Counted from the stretch's first letter, positions 26,475-35,791 are shown. The stretch is 64,000 nucleotides of DNA from Bradyrhizobium oligotrophicum S58 (GCF_000344805.1 NC_020453.1:4435001-4499000); one strand, 5' to 3'. Notes: a model not told the origin generated them from the letters alone. A program made the numbers and translations.

Positions 26475-26790
26475 GCACTCGTGATGCGCCCTGCCCTCGC
26501 CACGCCGTCATCGCGAGCGCGGCGACGCGATCCAGTGTTTGCTAGGACAACGGTGATAGATTCGTCTGTGCGACCTCATCCCTCAATGATCGAGTAACCG
26601 ATCATGGAGCGTAGGCGGGTTGGTGTCGCGTTAGCCGCACGCTTAACGGGAACATAAGACCGGCAAGCGATAAGCGGGAAGTCTTCCATCGCGCGCGGCT
26701 GTGCGGGCGTGGCTGGATTTTGCGCTACGGCTAACAAACATCAACGACCTGCTTTGCCTACCCTCGCCAGGATGAGGCGACGCTGCCGCC
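26475..26790. other. Non-coding, repeat-derived stretch
   Basis: No gene is supportable. Near 26506-26535 a segment CGTCATCGCGAGCGCGGCGA continuing to GCGATCCAG resembles one arm of the repeat found at 32519-32599, so it is probably a degenerate half copy. The remainder (26540-26790) shows no coding character on either strand. Confidence 0.4.
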
Positions 26791-26908
26791 TCACCCTCGG
26801 TCGTCATCCCCGCGAAGGCGGGGATCCATAGCCACAGGATCCCGGGTCGGCGCCTCCACGGCGCTTTGCGCCGTTCCGGCTTGCCCGGGATGACAGCTGT
26901 GGGTGGGC
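26791..26908. repeat. Palindromic repeat, copy 1
   Basis: The segment begins TCACCCTCGGTCGTCATCCC, contains the hairpin ATCCCCGCgaaggCGGGGAT, CCACAGGATCCCGGGTCGGC and GGCGCctccacGGCGC, and ends GCCCGGGATGACAGCTGTGG. The reverse complement of the same element, with an internal insertion of roughly 65 bp, occurs at 30107-30280. Its inner ends abut the DUF1127 gene here and the chemoreceptor side there. Confidence 0.7.
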
Positions 26909-26936
26909 CGACGCGTCCGTCTCAGCCCAAAACTCC

Positions 26937-27284
26937 TCATGCGCGCCAGAACGGTCGTCGGCACCACCGCCGCGCCTCATCGCGCGTGAGGCCGTAGTCC
27001 TCCAGCACTTCGTCGGCGAGCCAAGGTAGTTCCCTGGCGAAGCGGCGGCGCTCGCGCCAGCGTGCCCACCAGAGCCGCAGCAATGACACTGGCTCGGGCT
27101 CGGCGCAGCCTTGATCAGACGCCGGTCGCGCCAAGTAGTAGATCTTGGCGCCGGGCTTGGGCGAGATGGGATGGCGCGACGAGGAATCACGACGGCGTTC
27201 GAATAGCCCCGATGATCGCGAGGCGTCACGGACCTCGTGCACCTCGATAGCGCTGACGCTCGGATCGTCTTTCGTGCTCGGCAT
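26937..27284 (-). CDS. DUF1127-domain small protein
   Basis: A 115-aa protein. The N-terminal 65 residues are polar and low in identity to anything I know. The C-terminal 48 residues (LRLWWARWRERRRFARELPW, then LADEVLEDYGLTRDEARRW) match DUF1127, an Arg-rich helical domain usually ending in a D-x-G-L-T motif. DUF1127 proteins are common in Rhizobiales and, from what is known of a few, influence RNA metabolism and stress or phosphate responses. ATG 27284 has AAGGGGAG 8 nt upstream, which decides against the TTG at 27305. A strong terminator-like hairpin lies 38 bp upstream of the start in the same orientation. Confidence 0.8.
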   Translation of the reverse strand: MPSTKDDPSVSAIEVHEVRDASRSSGLFERRRDSSSRHPISPKPGAKIYYLARPASDQGCAEPEPVSLLRLWWARWRERRRFARELPWLADEVLEDYGLTRDEARRWCRRPFWRA

Positions 27285-27321
27285 GGCGGGCTCCCCTTCA
27301 AACAAAGAACCTGCCGGCGAT

Positions 27322-27350
27322 AAAAAAAGCCGCCAGGGTCCCTGGCGGCT
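27322..27350 (-). terminator. Strong intrinsic terminator upstream of the DUF1127 gene
   Basis: On the minus strand AGCCGCCAGGG pairs perfectly with CCCTGGCGGCT around a single A, followed by a run of seven T residues (plus-strand coordinates 27322-27328). It is the best intrinsic terminator in the window. It precedes the DUF1127 gene instead of following a recognised gene, so it must end a short RNA or act as an attenuator. Confidence 0.8.
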
Positions 27351-27430
27351 GTTCGGATCACGTGCTGCAATATCTCAGATTGAGCGCGATCCTCCCGCCG
27401 CCAGCGAGCTACGGTGCGTAAAGCGACCAA
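27322..27430 (-). ncRNA. Candidate small RNA or 5' leader of the DUF1127 gene
   Basis: The strong terminator at 27322-27350 needs a transcript, and no credible gene ends there. The DNA from about 27430 down to the terminator is a plausible RNA of roughly 80-110 nt that could be either an independent sRNA or the attenuated leader of the DUF1127 mRNA. An ATG-less frame beginning with GTG at 27430 (VALRTVARWRRED) runs across it and could be a leader peptide. The 5' end is a guess. Confidence 0.4.
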
Positions 27431-27438
27431 AACGATGA

Positions 27439-27666
27439 GTGGCGACGGTGATCATGGCAGGCTCTATAGCTGATCGCTCTGAGGTTGTCATCATCGAATC
27501 CGGCCGACGGCCATCCGGTGTATTGATGAAGCAGCCGAGATCCTGGATATCGGAGGCCGCGAATGGGCGTTGGCAATTGTACGCGTCCGCCTATGATCGC
27601 CAGGAAGGTCGGACGGCCTTCTGTCTGGACTGCGTTCGCAACCTCGGCTTGAGCCTCGATCCATGA
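27439..27666 (+). CDS. Small hypothetical protein, 75 aa
   Basis: A 75-aa frame starting GTG, or ATG at 27454, with no strong ribosome-binding site. The core (SWISEAANGRWQLYASAYDR) and the end (FCLDCVRNLGLSLDP, including a C-x-x-C pair) look like a compact domain, but no family is recognised. Its stop overlaps the start of the next small gene by 4 nt (ATGA), which supports both as a translated pair. It starts beside the candidate sRNA promoter on the opposite strand. Confidence 0.5.
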   Translation: MATVIMAGSIADRSEVVIIESGRRPSGVLMKQPRSWISEAANGRWQLYASAYDRQEGRTAFCLDCVRNLGLSLDP

Positions 27667-27926
27667 TCCGCGTTTTGCCGAGATGGCAGCTCTGGCCGCG
27701 ATGGAAGAAGGTTGTACTCAGCACCTACCTTACCGGCGCGGTCGCATCCGGTCTTTGGTTTGTCTGGACCACGTACGACAATGGGGGCTTCAGCCGACCA
27801 CATGAGCCAATGGACATTCTGTTGATCGGCAGCATCTATCTCGCATTGACCGTGCTCTGGCCGCTGTTTTGGAGCTATGGCCTCATCGTGATCCTGCTCA
27901 TCTGGCTTGGCATCAATCCGCGATAG
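27663..27926 (+). CDS. Small two-TM membrane protein, 87 aa
   Basis: An 87-aa protein beginning MIRVLPRWQLWPRWKK, basic and Trp-rich. It has two hydrophobic segments: VVLSTYLTGAVASGLWFVW (about 17-35) and a long C-terminal one starting ILLIGSIYLALTVLWPLFW (about 52-83). No family is recognised. It overlaps the preceding small gene by 4 nt, so the two are probably a coupled operon. The paired soluble CxxC-containing and membrane components are suggestive but do not define a function. Confidence 0.55.
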   Translation: MIRVLPRWQLWPRWKKVVLSTYLTGAVASGLWFVWTTYDNGGFSRPHEPMDILLIGSIYLALTVLWPLFWSYGLIVILLIWLGINPR

Positions 27927-28330
27927 GTGTCTGAGGCATGGTCAGCCCGCGCGCTCGTCGGGCAAATCATGGCCTCTCCAGGGGTGTTGACATAGACTAC
28001 CGAGCGTATCGTCTGCTTCGCAACGCCTGCGCCAGAACGCGATTTTCATTAGATCTTTCAACGCTCGACTCAGTGTCCAGTCCTCCGCGCAAAAATATTT
28101 GTCTTTCGTCTTTCCAGAATTCATGTTTCCCTCCCCTCATCCCGCCTCGACACGAGGGGCGTATCGCGATCGTCACGAGACGCGAGGTGGGGAGGCGATG
28201 GCCGCTGGTTGCCGTAGCGCGTCTTTGACGTGCGGACGAACGGCAGTTGGCGGACGTGAAGTCGCAGCGTCCTGGCACCCCGATGCTGGTGTCACGCCGG
28301 TGGTGATGATGATCCGCCGGTCACGGGGGC

Positions 28331-28515
28331 AAGACAGCCGGTCCCCGGGGAGACTGCGTATAAGCGTGAAGACCGTCGCGCGGGGAATGCCGGGATGTCT
28401 CGGCTGCACCTGTGGTACCTGCCGCCTGCATTTTTTTCGCAGGCGGGCCATGGGGGCGGCGAGCTCCCGGCATTCCCTGCGCCCTCGTGATTTCAGAGGG
28501 GCGATCGAGATGCAT
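28331..28515. repeat. Structured intergenic element with nested long inverted repeats
   Basis: A perfect 13-bp outer stem, GGGAATGCCGGGA (28383-28395) with TCCCGGCATTCCC (28465-28477), encloses a perfect 8-bp inner stem, CCGCCTGC (28422-28429) with GCAGGCGG (28439-28446), whose loop holds seven T. A third imperfect dyad (GCCCTC...GAGGGGC) follows at about 28481-28503. The flank AGACAGCCGGTCCCCGGGGA at 28331-28351 matches the beginning of a repeated element I remember from Bradyrhizobium and Rhodopseudomonas genomes. The rest of 27927-28691 holds no supportable gene. Confidence 0.6.
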
Positions 28516-28691
28516 GGCCCGGGCGTGATTGCGCCGCGGAGGATGCGGCTGCGTGCCCGCTGGACCGTCCCCGCATCATCCGGATCGCGATGGCCGACGA
28601 TGATCGCCCGCGCCACCCGACCGAAAGGTTTTGGTTAATTTTGTCCTGCTACCTCTCGCTCATTGTTCTCTGACAGTGGATTCGGGACCCC

Positions 28692-29954
28692 ATGGCTTTC
28701 TTCTCCGGCAAGTCGGCTGATCGCACACATAACCTTTTGATGTCCGAGCTGTTCGAACGCCATCGCGACGCCATCCTGGTGATGTCCGAGGGCAAGATCA
28801 TCGCCTGCAACGAATCGGCGGTCCGCTTCGGCGGCTTCCGCAGCAAGCAGGACCTGCTGTCGCGCTCGCCGGCGGCGATGGCGCCTGACGTCCAGCCGAA
28901 CGGCAAGAAGTCCGCCGACGTCGTGCGCGAGATGGATGCCAAGGCCAAGCGCGAGGGTCACGCGACGTTCGAGTGGACCACCAAGCGCGCAGACGGCAGC
29001 CCGGCGCTGGTGCAGATCACGCTGGTGCCGACCCAGGTCGAGGGCAAGACCTACGTCATGAGCTTCCGCCGCGACCTCTCCGACCTCGTCGCCGCGCGCG
29101 AGGAGAAGAAGCGCGCGCTCGACCGGATCGCCAAGGATTTCGAGACCTCGGTCGGCGCGATCGCCAATGCGATCTCCGGCGCCTCGCGCGAGGTCGAGAC
29201 CACGGCGGCGTCCCTGACCACGACGGCGGACCAGGCCGCCCAGCGCGTCGCGCTGGTGGCATCGGCGTCGAGCTCGGCATCGTCCAACGTGCAGTCGGTG
29301 GCCGGCGCGACCGAGGAGCTGTCGAGCTCGGTCAGCGAGATCAACCGCCAGGTCGCGACCTCCTCGACCATTGCCGCCGAAGCCGTCGAAGCCTCCGCAC
29401 GCACCAACGACCTCGTGAACAGCCTGGCGGATGCCGCCGCCAAGATCGGCGCTGTCACCGACATGATCAATGCGATCGCGAGTCAGACCAATCTGCTGGC
29501 GCTGAACGCGACCATCGAGGCCGCGCGCGCCGGTGACGCCGGCCGCGGCTTTGCGGTGGTGGCCTCGGAGGTGAAGAGCCTGTCGAGCCAGACCGCGAAG
29601 GCGACCGACGAGATCTCAGCCCACATCAGCGCGATGCAGCGCGCCACCAGCGACACCGTGGCCGCAATCCAGGGCATCGGCGGCACCATCGGCCACATCA
29701 GCGAGATCGCCAAGACGATTGCCACCGCCGTCGACCAGCAGGGCCACGCGACGCAGGAGATCGCCCGCTCGGTCAGCCAGGCCGCCAGCGGCACCCGCGA
29801 GGTCGCCACCAACATCGGCTCGGTCAGCCAGACGGTGGAATCGGCCGGCGGCGCCGCCCGGCAGATGCTGGGTGCGGCCGGCCAGCTCGCCAAGCACGCC
29901 GACGAACTGCGCGGCAAGGTGAAGGACTTTTTGAACGCCGTGCAGGCGGCTTAG
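28692..29954 (+). CDS. Soluble PAS-domain methyl-accepting chemotaxis protein
   Basis: A 420-aa chemoreceptor with no TM segment or signal peptide, so it should be cytoplasmic. Residues 10-130 form a PAS domain ([20 protein letters not shown], ending [15 protein letters not shown]). A long coiled-coil signalling domain follows, with the conserved kinase-contact tip [20 protein letters not shown] and [20 protein letters not shown]. Ala/Ser/Thr/Gln-rich heptads around 150-240 and 330-400 are the methylation-type helices. It may sense a metabolic or redox cue and signal to a CheA kinase encoded elsewhere. It is isolated from other che genes here. Confidence 0.88.
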   Translation: MAFFSGKSADRTHNLLMSELFERHRDAILVMSEGKIIACNESAVRFGGFRSKQDLLSRSPAAMAPDVQPNGKKSADVVREMDAKAKREGHATFEWTTKRADGSPALVQITLVPTQVEGKTYVMSFRRDLSDLVAAREEKKRALDRIAKDFETSVGAIANAISGASREVETTAASLTTTADQAAQRVALVASASSSASSNVQSVAGATEELSSSVSEINRQVATSSTIAAEAVEASARTNDLVNSLADAAAKIGAVTDMINAIASQTNLLALNATIEAARAGDAGRGFAVVASEVKSLSSQTAKATDEISAHISAMQRATSDTVAAIQGIGGTIGHISEIAKTIATAVDQQGHATQEIARSVSQAASGTREVATNIGSVSQTVESAGGAARQMLGAAGQLAKHADELRGKVKDFLNAVQAA

Positions 29955-30106
29955 GGTTGGATCGCAGACGGCTACGTCGGCGATCAGGACGGCTCCGCGA
30001 CGATCTCGCGGAGCAGCTGTTTGAAGACGTGGATAAGGTTTTTGGAACGACGCCATTGGCGGGGCGCCGTCTTGCTGTGAGTTGGCATACCGCCAGCCCA
30101 GCCCTC

Positions 30107-30280
30107 CGCTGTCGTCCCGGGCAAGCCGCAGCGGCGCAACGCGCCGCGGAGGCGCCGACCCGGGACCCATCACTCCGCGGCGGATGTGGTGAGACGAGAT
30201 CGGAGTTACCTGCCTGCCGCCACAAACAATCCTGTGGTTATGGATCCCCGCTTTCGCGGGGATGACGACTGAGGGTGGGG
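30107..30280. repeat. Palindromic repeat, copy 2, inverted and with an insertion
   Basis: This is the reverse complement of the element at 26791-26908: CGTCCCGGGCAAGCCG, GGCGCCGACCCGGGA, CCTGTGGTTATGGATCCCCG and CGCGGGGATGACGACTGAGG. About 65 bp starting CATCACTCCGCGGCGG separates the CCCGGGA and CCTGTGG parts and is absent from copy 1. It fills most of the gap between the chemoreceptor and ratA (29955-30320), where no gene is supportable. Confidence 0.7.
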
Positions 30281-30320
30281 CGCCCTCTGTGGTCTGCCAC
30301 TGGAAGGCAAGGGGAAAGAC

Positions 30321-30794
30321 TTAAGTCGACGACACCGCCGGCTTGCGGCCGTAGATCGCGTCGGCGCGCTTTTCGAACGCGGCCGACATGCGCGCGAACA
30401 CGGTGTCGAACATCGAGCCCATCAGCATCGCCAGCATGCGGCTCTTGAATTCATAGCTGATGAAGAACGTCACCTCGCAGGCGCCCTGCTCTGTTGGCTC
30501 GAAGCTCCAGCGGTTCTCCAGGTTGGAGAACGGCCCGCTGACATATTCGACCAGGATCTTGCGCCCAGCGCGATCGAGCGTGACGCGGCTGGTGAAGGTC
30601 TCCTTGACGAGCTTGAACGACACCGTCATGTCGGCGACGATCACCTCGATGCCGTCGGGCTTCTGGCTGCGCTGGCGCACCACCAGCGAGTGGCACAGCG
30701 GCACGAATTCGGGATAGCGCTCGACATCGGCGACGAGGTCGAACATCTGGTCAGCCGTATGCGCGACGCGGCGCTTGTTGGAAAATCTCGGCAT
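30321..30794 (-). CDS. RatA/Coq10-type START-domain protein
   Basis: A 157-aa protein with the polyketide cyclase/START fold characteristic of Coq10 and RatA (RRVAHTADQMFDLVADVERY, PEFVPLC, and GPFSNLENRWSFEP with a C-terminal amphipathic helix). Eukaryotic Coq10 binds ubiquinone; E. coli RatA is described as an inhibitor of 70S formation, though the bacterial role is debated. A ubiquinone-chaperone function is equally possible here. It starts 10 bp after lipA on the same strand, so it is co-transcribed with lipoate synthesis. Confidence 0.88.
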   Translation of the reverse strand: MPRFSNKRRVAHTADQMFDLVADVERYPEFVPLCHSLVVRQRSQKPDGIEVIVADMTVSFKLVKETFTSRVTLDRAGRKILVEYVSGPFSNLENRWSFEPTEQGACEVTFFISYEFKSRMLAMLMGSMFDTVFARMSAAFEKRADAIYGRKPAVSST

Positions 30795-30804
30795 CTGGTC
30801 TCGA

Positions 30805-31764
30805 TCAGCGCGCGATGGCTTCGCGCGCGGCCTTCAGCTTGGCGAAATCCTCGCCCGCATGGTGCGAGGAGCGCGTGAGCGGGCTCGCCGACACCATCAG
30901 AAAACCCTTGGTGTAGGCGACAGTCTCGTAGCCGGAGAATTCCTCGGGCGTGACGAAAGCCATCACCGCGTGGTGCTTTTTCGTCGGCTGCAGATACTGG
31001 CCGATGGTGAGGAAATCGACCTCGGCCGAGCGCAGATCGTCCATCACCTGCAGCACCTCGTGGCGCTGCTCGCCGAGACCGACCATGATGCCGGACTTGG
31101 TGAAGATGGTGGGATCGATCTCCTTGACCCGCTGCAGCAGCCGGATCGAGTGGAAGTAGCGAGCGCCGGGACGAACGGAGAGATAGCGCGACGGCACGGT
31201 CTCGAGATTGTGGTTGAAGACGTCGGGCTTGGCCGCGACGACCTGCTCCAGCGCTCCGTCCTTGCGCAGGAAGTCGGGCGTCAGCACCTCGATCGTGGTG
31301 GTCGGGCATTTCGCGCGGATGGCGCGGATGGTCGCTGCGATATGGCCGGCGCCGCCGTCGGTAAGATCGTCGCGGTCGACCGAGGTGACGACGACATGGG
31401 CGAGGCCGAGCTTGAAGGTGGCTTCCGCGACATGCTCGGGCTCGCCTGCGTCGAGCGCCTGCGGCAAGCCGGTCTTGACGTTGCAGAAGGCGCAGGCCCG
31501 CGTGCAGGTATCGCCCATGATCATGAAGGTGGCGTGCTTCTTGTCCCAGCACTCGCCGATGTTCGGGCAGCCGGCCTCCTCGCACACCGTCACGAGACCG
31601 TTCTCGCGCACGATGTTGCGGGTGTCGGCATAGCCGCGGGTGGTCGGCGCCTTGACCCGGATCCAGGCGGGCTTGGCCGGCGAAACGGAATCCGGCCGGT
31701 TTGCCTTCTCGGGATGGCGGGGGCGCAGCGGCGTGTTCGAGTTGATGTCGACGATGGTGACCAT
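30805..31764 (-). CDS. lipA: Lipoyl synthase LipA
   Basis: A 319-aa radical-SAM enzyme that inserts two sulfurs into protein-bound octanoyl groups. Both clusters are visible: the auxiliary cluster Cys set in [20 protein letters not shown] and the radical-SAM CxxxCxxC in [16 protein letters not shown]. The C terminus has the conserved [14 protein letters not shown], which provides the Arg-Ser-Ser-His motif. Length and ends are typical. It lies upstream of the RatA/Coq10 gene and supports pyruvate and 2-oxoglutarate dehydrogenases. Confidence 0.97.
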   Translation of the reverse strand: MVTIVDINSNTPLRPRHPEKANRPDSVSPAKPAWIRVKAPTTRGYADTRNIVRENGLVTVCEEAGCPNIGECWDKKHATFMIMGDTCTRACAFCNVKTGLPQALDAGEPEHVAEATFKLGLAHVVVTSVDRDDLTDGGAGHIAATIRAIRAKCPTTTIEVLTPDFLRKDGALEQVVAAKPDVFNHNLETVPSRYLSVRPGARYFHSIRLLQRVKEIDPTIFTKSGIMVGLGEQRHEVLQVMDDLRSAEVDFLTIGQYLQPTKKHHAVMAFVTPEEFSGYETVAYTKGFLMVSASPLTRSSHHAGEDFAKLKAAREAIAR

Positions 31765-31899
31765 GGGATTCGCGCAAACCTCTGTTGCGCCCTAGCTATT
31801 CCGTAGCAAGGCGCGCCGCAACCGGCTGGCCGAGGATACCAGGGCATGGCAGATATGGGCAGCGCGGAACAGCGCTGATCACGGCGGATTTTCTCCATA

Positions 31900-32538
31900 A
31901 TGGCGCAGAAACCGGCAAAAGCCCCCGGGGTTTCACGGCTCCGGCGCAATGGTGCCGCCAAGCGGCTGACGCGGGCATTTTTCGCCCGCGATGTGCTCAC
32001 GGTGGCGCCGGACCTGATCGGGGCGACGTTCCTGGTCGACGGTGTCGGCGGGATCATCGTCGAGGTCGAGGCGTATCACCACACCGACCCGGCGGCGCAT
32101 TCGTTCCGCGGACCGACGCCGCGCAACCAGGTGATGTTCGGCCCGCCGGGCTTCGTCTACGTCTACCGCTCCTACGGCATCCACTGGTGCGTGAACTTCG
32201 TCTGCGAGCCGGCGGGGTCGGCGAGCGCGGTGCTGATCCGCGCGATCGAGCCGACCTTCGGGATCGAAGAGATGAAGCGGCGGCGCGGGCTGGAGGATAT
32301 CAGGACGCTGTGCTCGGGCCCGGGCAAGCTGACGGAGGCGATGGGCATCACGATCGCCCATAACGGGCTGGCGCTGGATGCCCAGCCGATCGAGCTGTTC
32401 GCCCGGCCCTCGGACGTCGAGGTCGTCACCGGCGTCCGCATCGGCATCACCAAGGCGGTGGAGTTGCCCTGGCGCTTCGGGCTGAAGGGCTCGCAATTCC
32501 TGAGCAAGCCGTTCGCACCGTCATCGCGAGGAGCGTAG
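31900..32538 (+). CDS. 3-methyladenine DNA glycosylase (Mpg/AAG family)
   Basis: A 212-aa monofunctional DNA glycosylase of the AAG fold. Motifs seen are [20 protein letters not shown] (catalytic Glu within VEVEAY), [20 protein letters not shown] (substrate pocket) and [14 protein letters not shown]. It excises alkylated purines such as 3-methyladenine and hypoxanthine. The start at 31900 is preceded by a region without a strong Shine-Dalgarno. The last six residues (PSSRGA) and the stop codon lie inside the palindromic repeat that follows, suggesting that repeat insertion redefined the C terminus. Confidence 0.92.
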   Translation: MAQKPAKAPGVSRLRRNGAAKRLTRAFFARDVLTVAPDLIGATFLVDGVGGIIVEVEAYHHTDPAAHSFRGPTPRNQVMFGPPGFVYVYRSYGIHWCVNFVCEPAGSASAVLIRAIEPTFGIEEMKRRRGLEDIRTLCSGPGKLTEAMGITIAHNGLALDAQPIELFARPSDVEVVTGVRIGITKAVELPWRFGLKGSQFLSKPFAPSSRGA

Positions 32539-32599
32539 CGACGAAGCGATCCAGGGCTGCCCGAGGACTCTGGATTGCTTCGCTGCGCTCGCAATGACG
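32519..32599. repeat. Palindromic repeat overlapping the glycosylase 3' end
   Basis: Two arms, CGTCATCGCGAGGAGCGTAG continuing to GCGATCCAG (32519-32554) and CTGGATTGCTTCGCTGCGCT continuing to CAATGACG (32570-32599), are near-perfect inverted copies around a 15-bp centre. The left arm supplies the last codons and the stop of the upstream glycosylase gene. A degenerate single arm is seen near 26506. The element lies 15 bp from the end of valS and may form a bidirectional hairpin. Confidence 0.75.
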
Positions 32600-32613
32600 G
32601 AGAGAGCGTCGTG

Positions 32614-35478
32614 TCAGACGCCCTGCAGCCGCGACAGCGCGTCCTGGAACTTGGCCTTGCGAGCCAGCGCCGCTTCGCGCTTCTCCTTCTCCTCCTCGAC
32701 GAGCTCCTCCGGCGCGTTGGCGACGAACTTCTCGTTGCCGAGCTTCTTGTCGACGCGCTCGATGTCGGCCTCGGCCTTGGCGATCTCCTTCGCCAGACGG
32801 GTGCGCTCGGCGGCGAGATCGACGACGCCCTCGAGCGGCAGCGCCGCGACCTCGCCGCGCACGACGAGCTGCGCGGAGCTCCCGGGAGCGGTGTCGGCGA
32901 AGGAGATGTCGGCGACGCGCGCCATGCGCTTGATGGCCTCCAGCCAGCGCGGCGCACGCGCCTTGGTCTCGGCCGAGGCGCCGACGAGCACGAGCGGGAT
33001 CAGGGTCGCGGGCGGGATGTTCATCTCGGCCCTGACGGAGCGGATCGAGGTCATGAGATCGACGACCCAGCCGATCTCAGCTTCGGCCACCTCGTCCTTG
33101 AAGCTGGCGGCGTCGAACGACACCAGCATCGGCGGCACCAACGGATCGCCGAAGCTCGCCGCGGACAGCGCGGCGATCTCGGCGACCGTCGGCGTGTCCA
33201 CGCGGTGCGGCCACGGCGACAAGGTCAGCAGGCCGTCGCGCTTGGCCGTGGTCTCCCACAGCGCCTCGGTGATGAAGGGCATGAAGGGATGCAGCAGCTT
33301 GAGGATCTCGTCGCGTGCCCAGGCCACCATGGCGCGGGTCTCCGCCTTGGCGGGGCCGTCCTCGCCAAGCAGCGTCGGCTTGGAGAGCTCGACATACCAG
33401 TCGCAATAGACGTCCCAGACGAAGCGGTAGATCGCGTTGGCCGCGTCGTTGAAGCGATAGGCCTCCAACGCTTCGGTCACCTCGCGCGTGGCGGCGGCCG
33501 CCTCGTGGGCGATCCAGCGGTTCAGCGTCTCCTTCGCCGAGGCCGGATCGAATCCCTCCGGCACCGCACAGCCGTTCATCTCGGCGAAGCGGCTGGCATT
33601 CCAGAGCTTGTTGGCGAACTTGCGATAGCCCTCGACGCGCTGGGTCGACAGCTTGATGTCGCGGCCCTGGGCCGCCATTGCAGCCAGGGTGAAGCGCAGC
33701 GCATCGGCGCCGTGCTCGTCGATCAGCGCCAGGGGATCGATGACGTTGCCCTTCGACTTCGACATCTTGGCGCCCTTCTCGTCGCGGACGAGCGCATGGA
33801 TGTAGACGGTCGAAAACGGCACCTCCTTCATGAAGTGCAGGCCCATCATCATCATGCGGGCGACCCAGAAGAAGATGATGTCGAAGCCGGTGACCAGCAC
33901 GTTGGTCGGGTAATAGCGCTTCACCTCGGGCGCATCTTCGGGCCAGCCGAGCGTCGAGAACGGCCACAGCGCCGAGGAGAACCAGGTGTCGAGCACGTCC
34001 TCGTCGCGGGTGATGAAGCCTTCGCGCTTGTTGCGGTCGAGCGCCATCTCGCGGCCCTGCTCCGCCGTGATGACCTCCTGCTCGACGTAGTAACCGATAG
34101 CGTGGCCGACGGCCTCCTCCTCGGTCTCGGCGACGAACACCTTGCCGTCCGGGCCGTACCAGGCCGGGATCTGATGGCCCCACCACAGCTGGCGCGAGAT
34201 GCACCAGGGCTGGATGTTCTCCATCCAGTCAAAATAGGTCTTCTCCCAATTTCGCGGCACGAACGTCGTCGCGCCCGAGCGGACGGCGGCGATCGCCGGC
34301 TGCGCCAGGGTCTTGGCGTCGACATACCACTGGTCGGTCAGATACGGCTCGATGACGACGCCGGAGCGGTCGCCATGGGGCACCATATGCGTGTTCGGCT
34401 CGACGCGCTCGAGGAAGCCGAACGCCTCCAACCGCTCCAGGATCTTCTTGCGCGCGGCGAAGCGCTCGACGCCGTGGAACTCCCTGGCGAACTCCTCCGA
34501 GCCCTCGGGAAGGCCGTGCAGATAGTCCTCGTTGTCGACCAGCGCGATGCAGCCTTCGCGGTCGAGGATGCTGATCTGCCGCAGACCGTGGCGCCGGCCC
34601 ACCTCGAAGTCGTTGAAGTCATGCGCCGGGGTGATCTTGACCGCGCCGGTGCCCTTCTCCGGATCGGAATAGGTATCGGCCACGATCGGAATCTCGCGGC
34701 CGACCAGCGGCAGGATCACGCGCTTGCCGACCAGGTGCTGATAGCGCTCGTCGTCGGGATGCACGGCGACCGCGCTGTCACCGAGCATGGTCTCAGGACG
34801 CGTGGTGGCGACGACGATGAAGCTCGCGGGGTCCTCGGGGCTGAACGTCGTGCCCTCGATCGGATAGCGCAGGTACCAGAGGTTGCCCTTGACCTCGATC
34901 TGCTGCACCTCGAGGTCCGAGATCGCCGTCAGCAGCTTCGGGTCCCAGTTGACCAGCCGCTTGTCCTTGTAGATCAGGCCGGCGCGATGCAGCTCGACGA
35001 ACACCTTCACGACGGCCTTGGACAGACCCTCGTCCATGGTGAAGCGCTCGCGGCCCCAGTCGCAAGAGGCGCCGAGGCGCTTGAGCTGGTTGATGATGGT
35101 GCCGCCGCTCTCGTCCTTCCACTGCCAGACACGCGCGAGGAACTTCTCACGGCCCATCTCGCGGCGGCCGGGCTGCTGGCGCTCCATCAGCTGGCGCTCG
35201 ACCACCATCTGGGTGGCGATGCCGGCATGGTCGGTGCCCGGCTGCCACAGCACGTCGCGGCCACGCATGCGCTCGAACCGGCACAGGATGTCCTGCAGCG
35301 TGTTGTTGAGCGCGTGCCCCATGTGCAGCGAGCCGGTCACGTTCGGCGGCGGGATCACGATGGTGAAGGGATCGGCGTCGCGGCGGTCGGGACGCCCGGC
35401 GGAGAACGCGCGGGCATCCTCCCAGATCAGGGACATGCGACCTTCGAGGTCGGCGGGCTGATAATTCTTTTCGATCAT
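32614..35478 (-). CDS. valS: Valine--tRNA ligase
   Basis: A 954-aa class I aminoacyl-tRNA synthetase. The HIGH motif reads [15 protein letters not shown] near residue 50, and the KMSKS motif reads [17 protein letters not shown] near residue 565. The large CP1 editing domain lies between them ([20 protein letters not shown], the editing TTRPET). The C-terminal 60-70 residues form the Lys/Glu-rich coiled coil that contacts tRNA ([20 protein letters not shown]). Length is normal. It follows the PopZ-like gene on the minus strand. Confidence 0.98.
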   Translation of the reverse strand: MIEKNYQPADLEGRMSLIWEDARAFSAGRPDRRDADPFTIVIPPPNVTGSLHMGHALNNTLQDILCRFERMRGRDVLWQPGTDHAGIATQMVVERQLMERQQPGRREMGREKFLARVWQWKDESGGTIINQLKRLGASCDWGRERFTMDEGLSKAVVKVFVELHRAGLIYKDKRLVNWDPKLLTAISDLEVQQIEVKGNLWYLRYPIEGTTFSPEDPASFIVVATTRPETMLGDSAVAVHPDDERYQHLVGKRVILPLVGREIPIVADTYSDPEKGTGAVKITPAHDFNDFEVGRRHGLRQISILDREGCIALVDNEDYLHGLPEGSEEFAREFHGVERFAARKKILERLEAFGFLERVEPNTHMVPHGDRSGVVIEPYLTDQWYVDAKTLAQPAIAAVRSGATTFVPRNWEKTYFDWMENIQPWCISRQLWWGHQIPAWYGPDGKVFVAETEEEAVGHAIGYYVEQEVITAEQGREMALDRNKREGFITRDEDVLDTWFSSALWPFSTLGWPEDAPEVKRYYPTNVLVTGFDIIFFWVARMMMMGLHFMKEVPFSTVYIHALVRDEKGAKMSKSKGNVIDPLALIDEHGADALRFTLAAMAAQGRDIKLSTQRVEGYRKFANKLWNASRFAEMNGCAVPEGFDPASAKETLNRWIAHEAAAATREVTEALEAYRFNDAANAIYRFVWDVYCDWYVELSKPTLLGEDGPAKAETRAMVAWARDEILKLLHPFMPFITEALWETTAKRDGLLTLSPWPHRVDTPTVAEIAALSAASFGDPLVPPMLVSFDAASFKDEVAEAEIGWVVDLMTSIRSVRAEMNIPPATLIPLVLVGASAETKARAPRWLEAIKRMARVADISFADTAPGSSAQLVVRGEVAALPLEGVVDLAAERTRLAKEIAKAEADIERVDKKLGNEKFVANAPEELVEEEKEKREAALARKAKFQDALSRLQGV

Positions 35479-35791
35479 GACATTTCAGCTGGCGCGGAGC
35501 CGGCTGTCCAATTCGGGATGTCGCGGAACTTATTCCCGGTCTTTGATCGCGACCTGAAAAAGCTCGCGCAAGCTGTTGGTGCCTGGGCTCTTTTCGGACT
35601 GACTTCCGGCCGCGGAAGGCACTCTCGGGGAGGCTTCCCCGATCGGCCAGGCCGGTATCAGCTTGAACGGGCTAGAAAGCCGCCGCCGGCCGCCAAGTCA
35701 ACAGCGGCGGCAAACATTGATTGCAACTGGGAAGAAGCAGCACCGGGTGCAGGTAAATGCCCGCGAAGCCGCACGATGCAGCCGCTGGGCA
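35479..35791. other. Gap between the popZ-like gene and valS
   Basis: A 313-bp stretch with no supportable gene. Sequence near 35600-35670 is rich in short GC dyads (CGGCCGCGG, GGCCAGGCC) but has no T-run terminator. It probably holds the valS promoter and the 3' end of the upstream transcript. Confidence 0.35.

Noticed and set aside
26804..27430. 208-aa minus-strand ORF over the DUF1127 gene
   Set aside because: It runs through a strong terminator and a palindromic repeat and is out of frame with the DUF1127 domain.
28273..28287. Possible sigma-54 promoter (TGGCAC-N5-TGCT) upstream of the chemoreceptor gene
   Set aside because: The -12 element is shifted from TTGC, and the site is about 400 bp from the gene.
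28099..28638. 179-aa plus-strand and 147-aa minus-strand ORFs over the structured element
   Set aside because: They cross long inverted repeats, overlap each other and have Arg/Ser-rich composition, consistent with non-coding repeat DNA.
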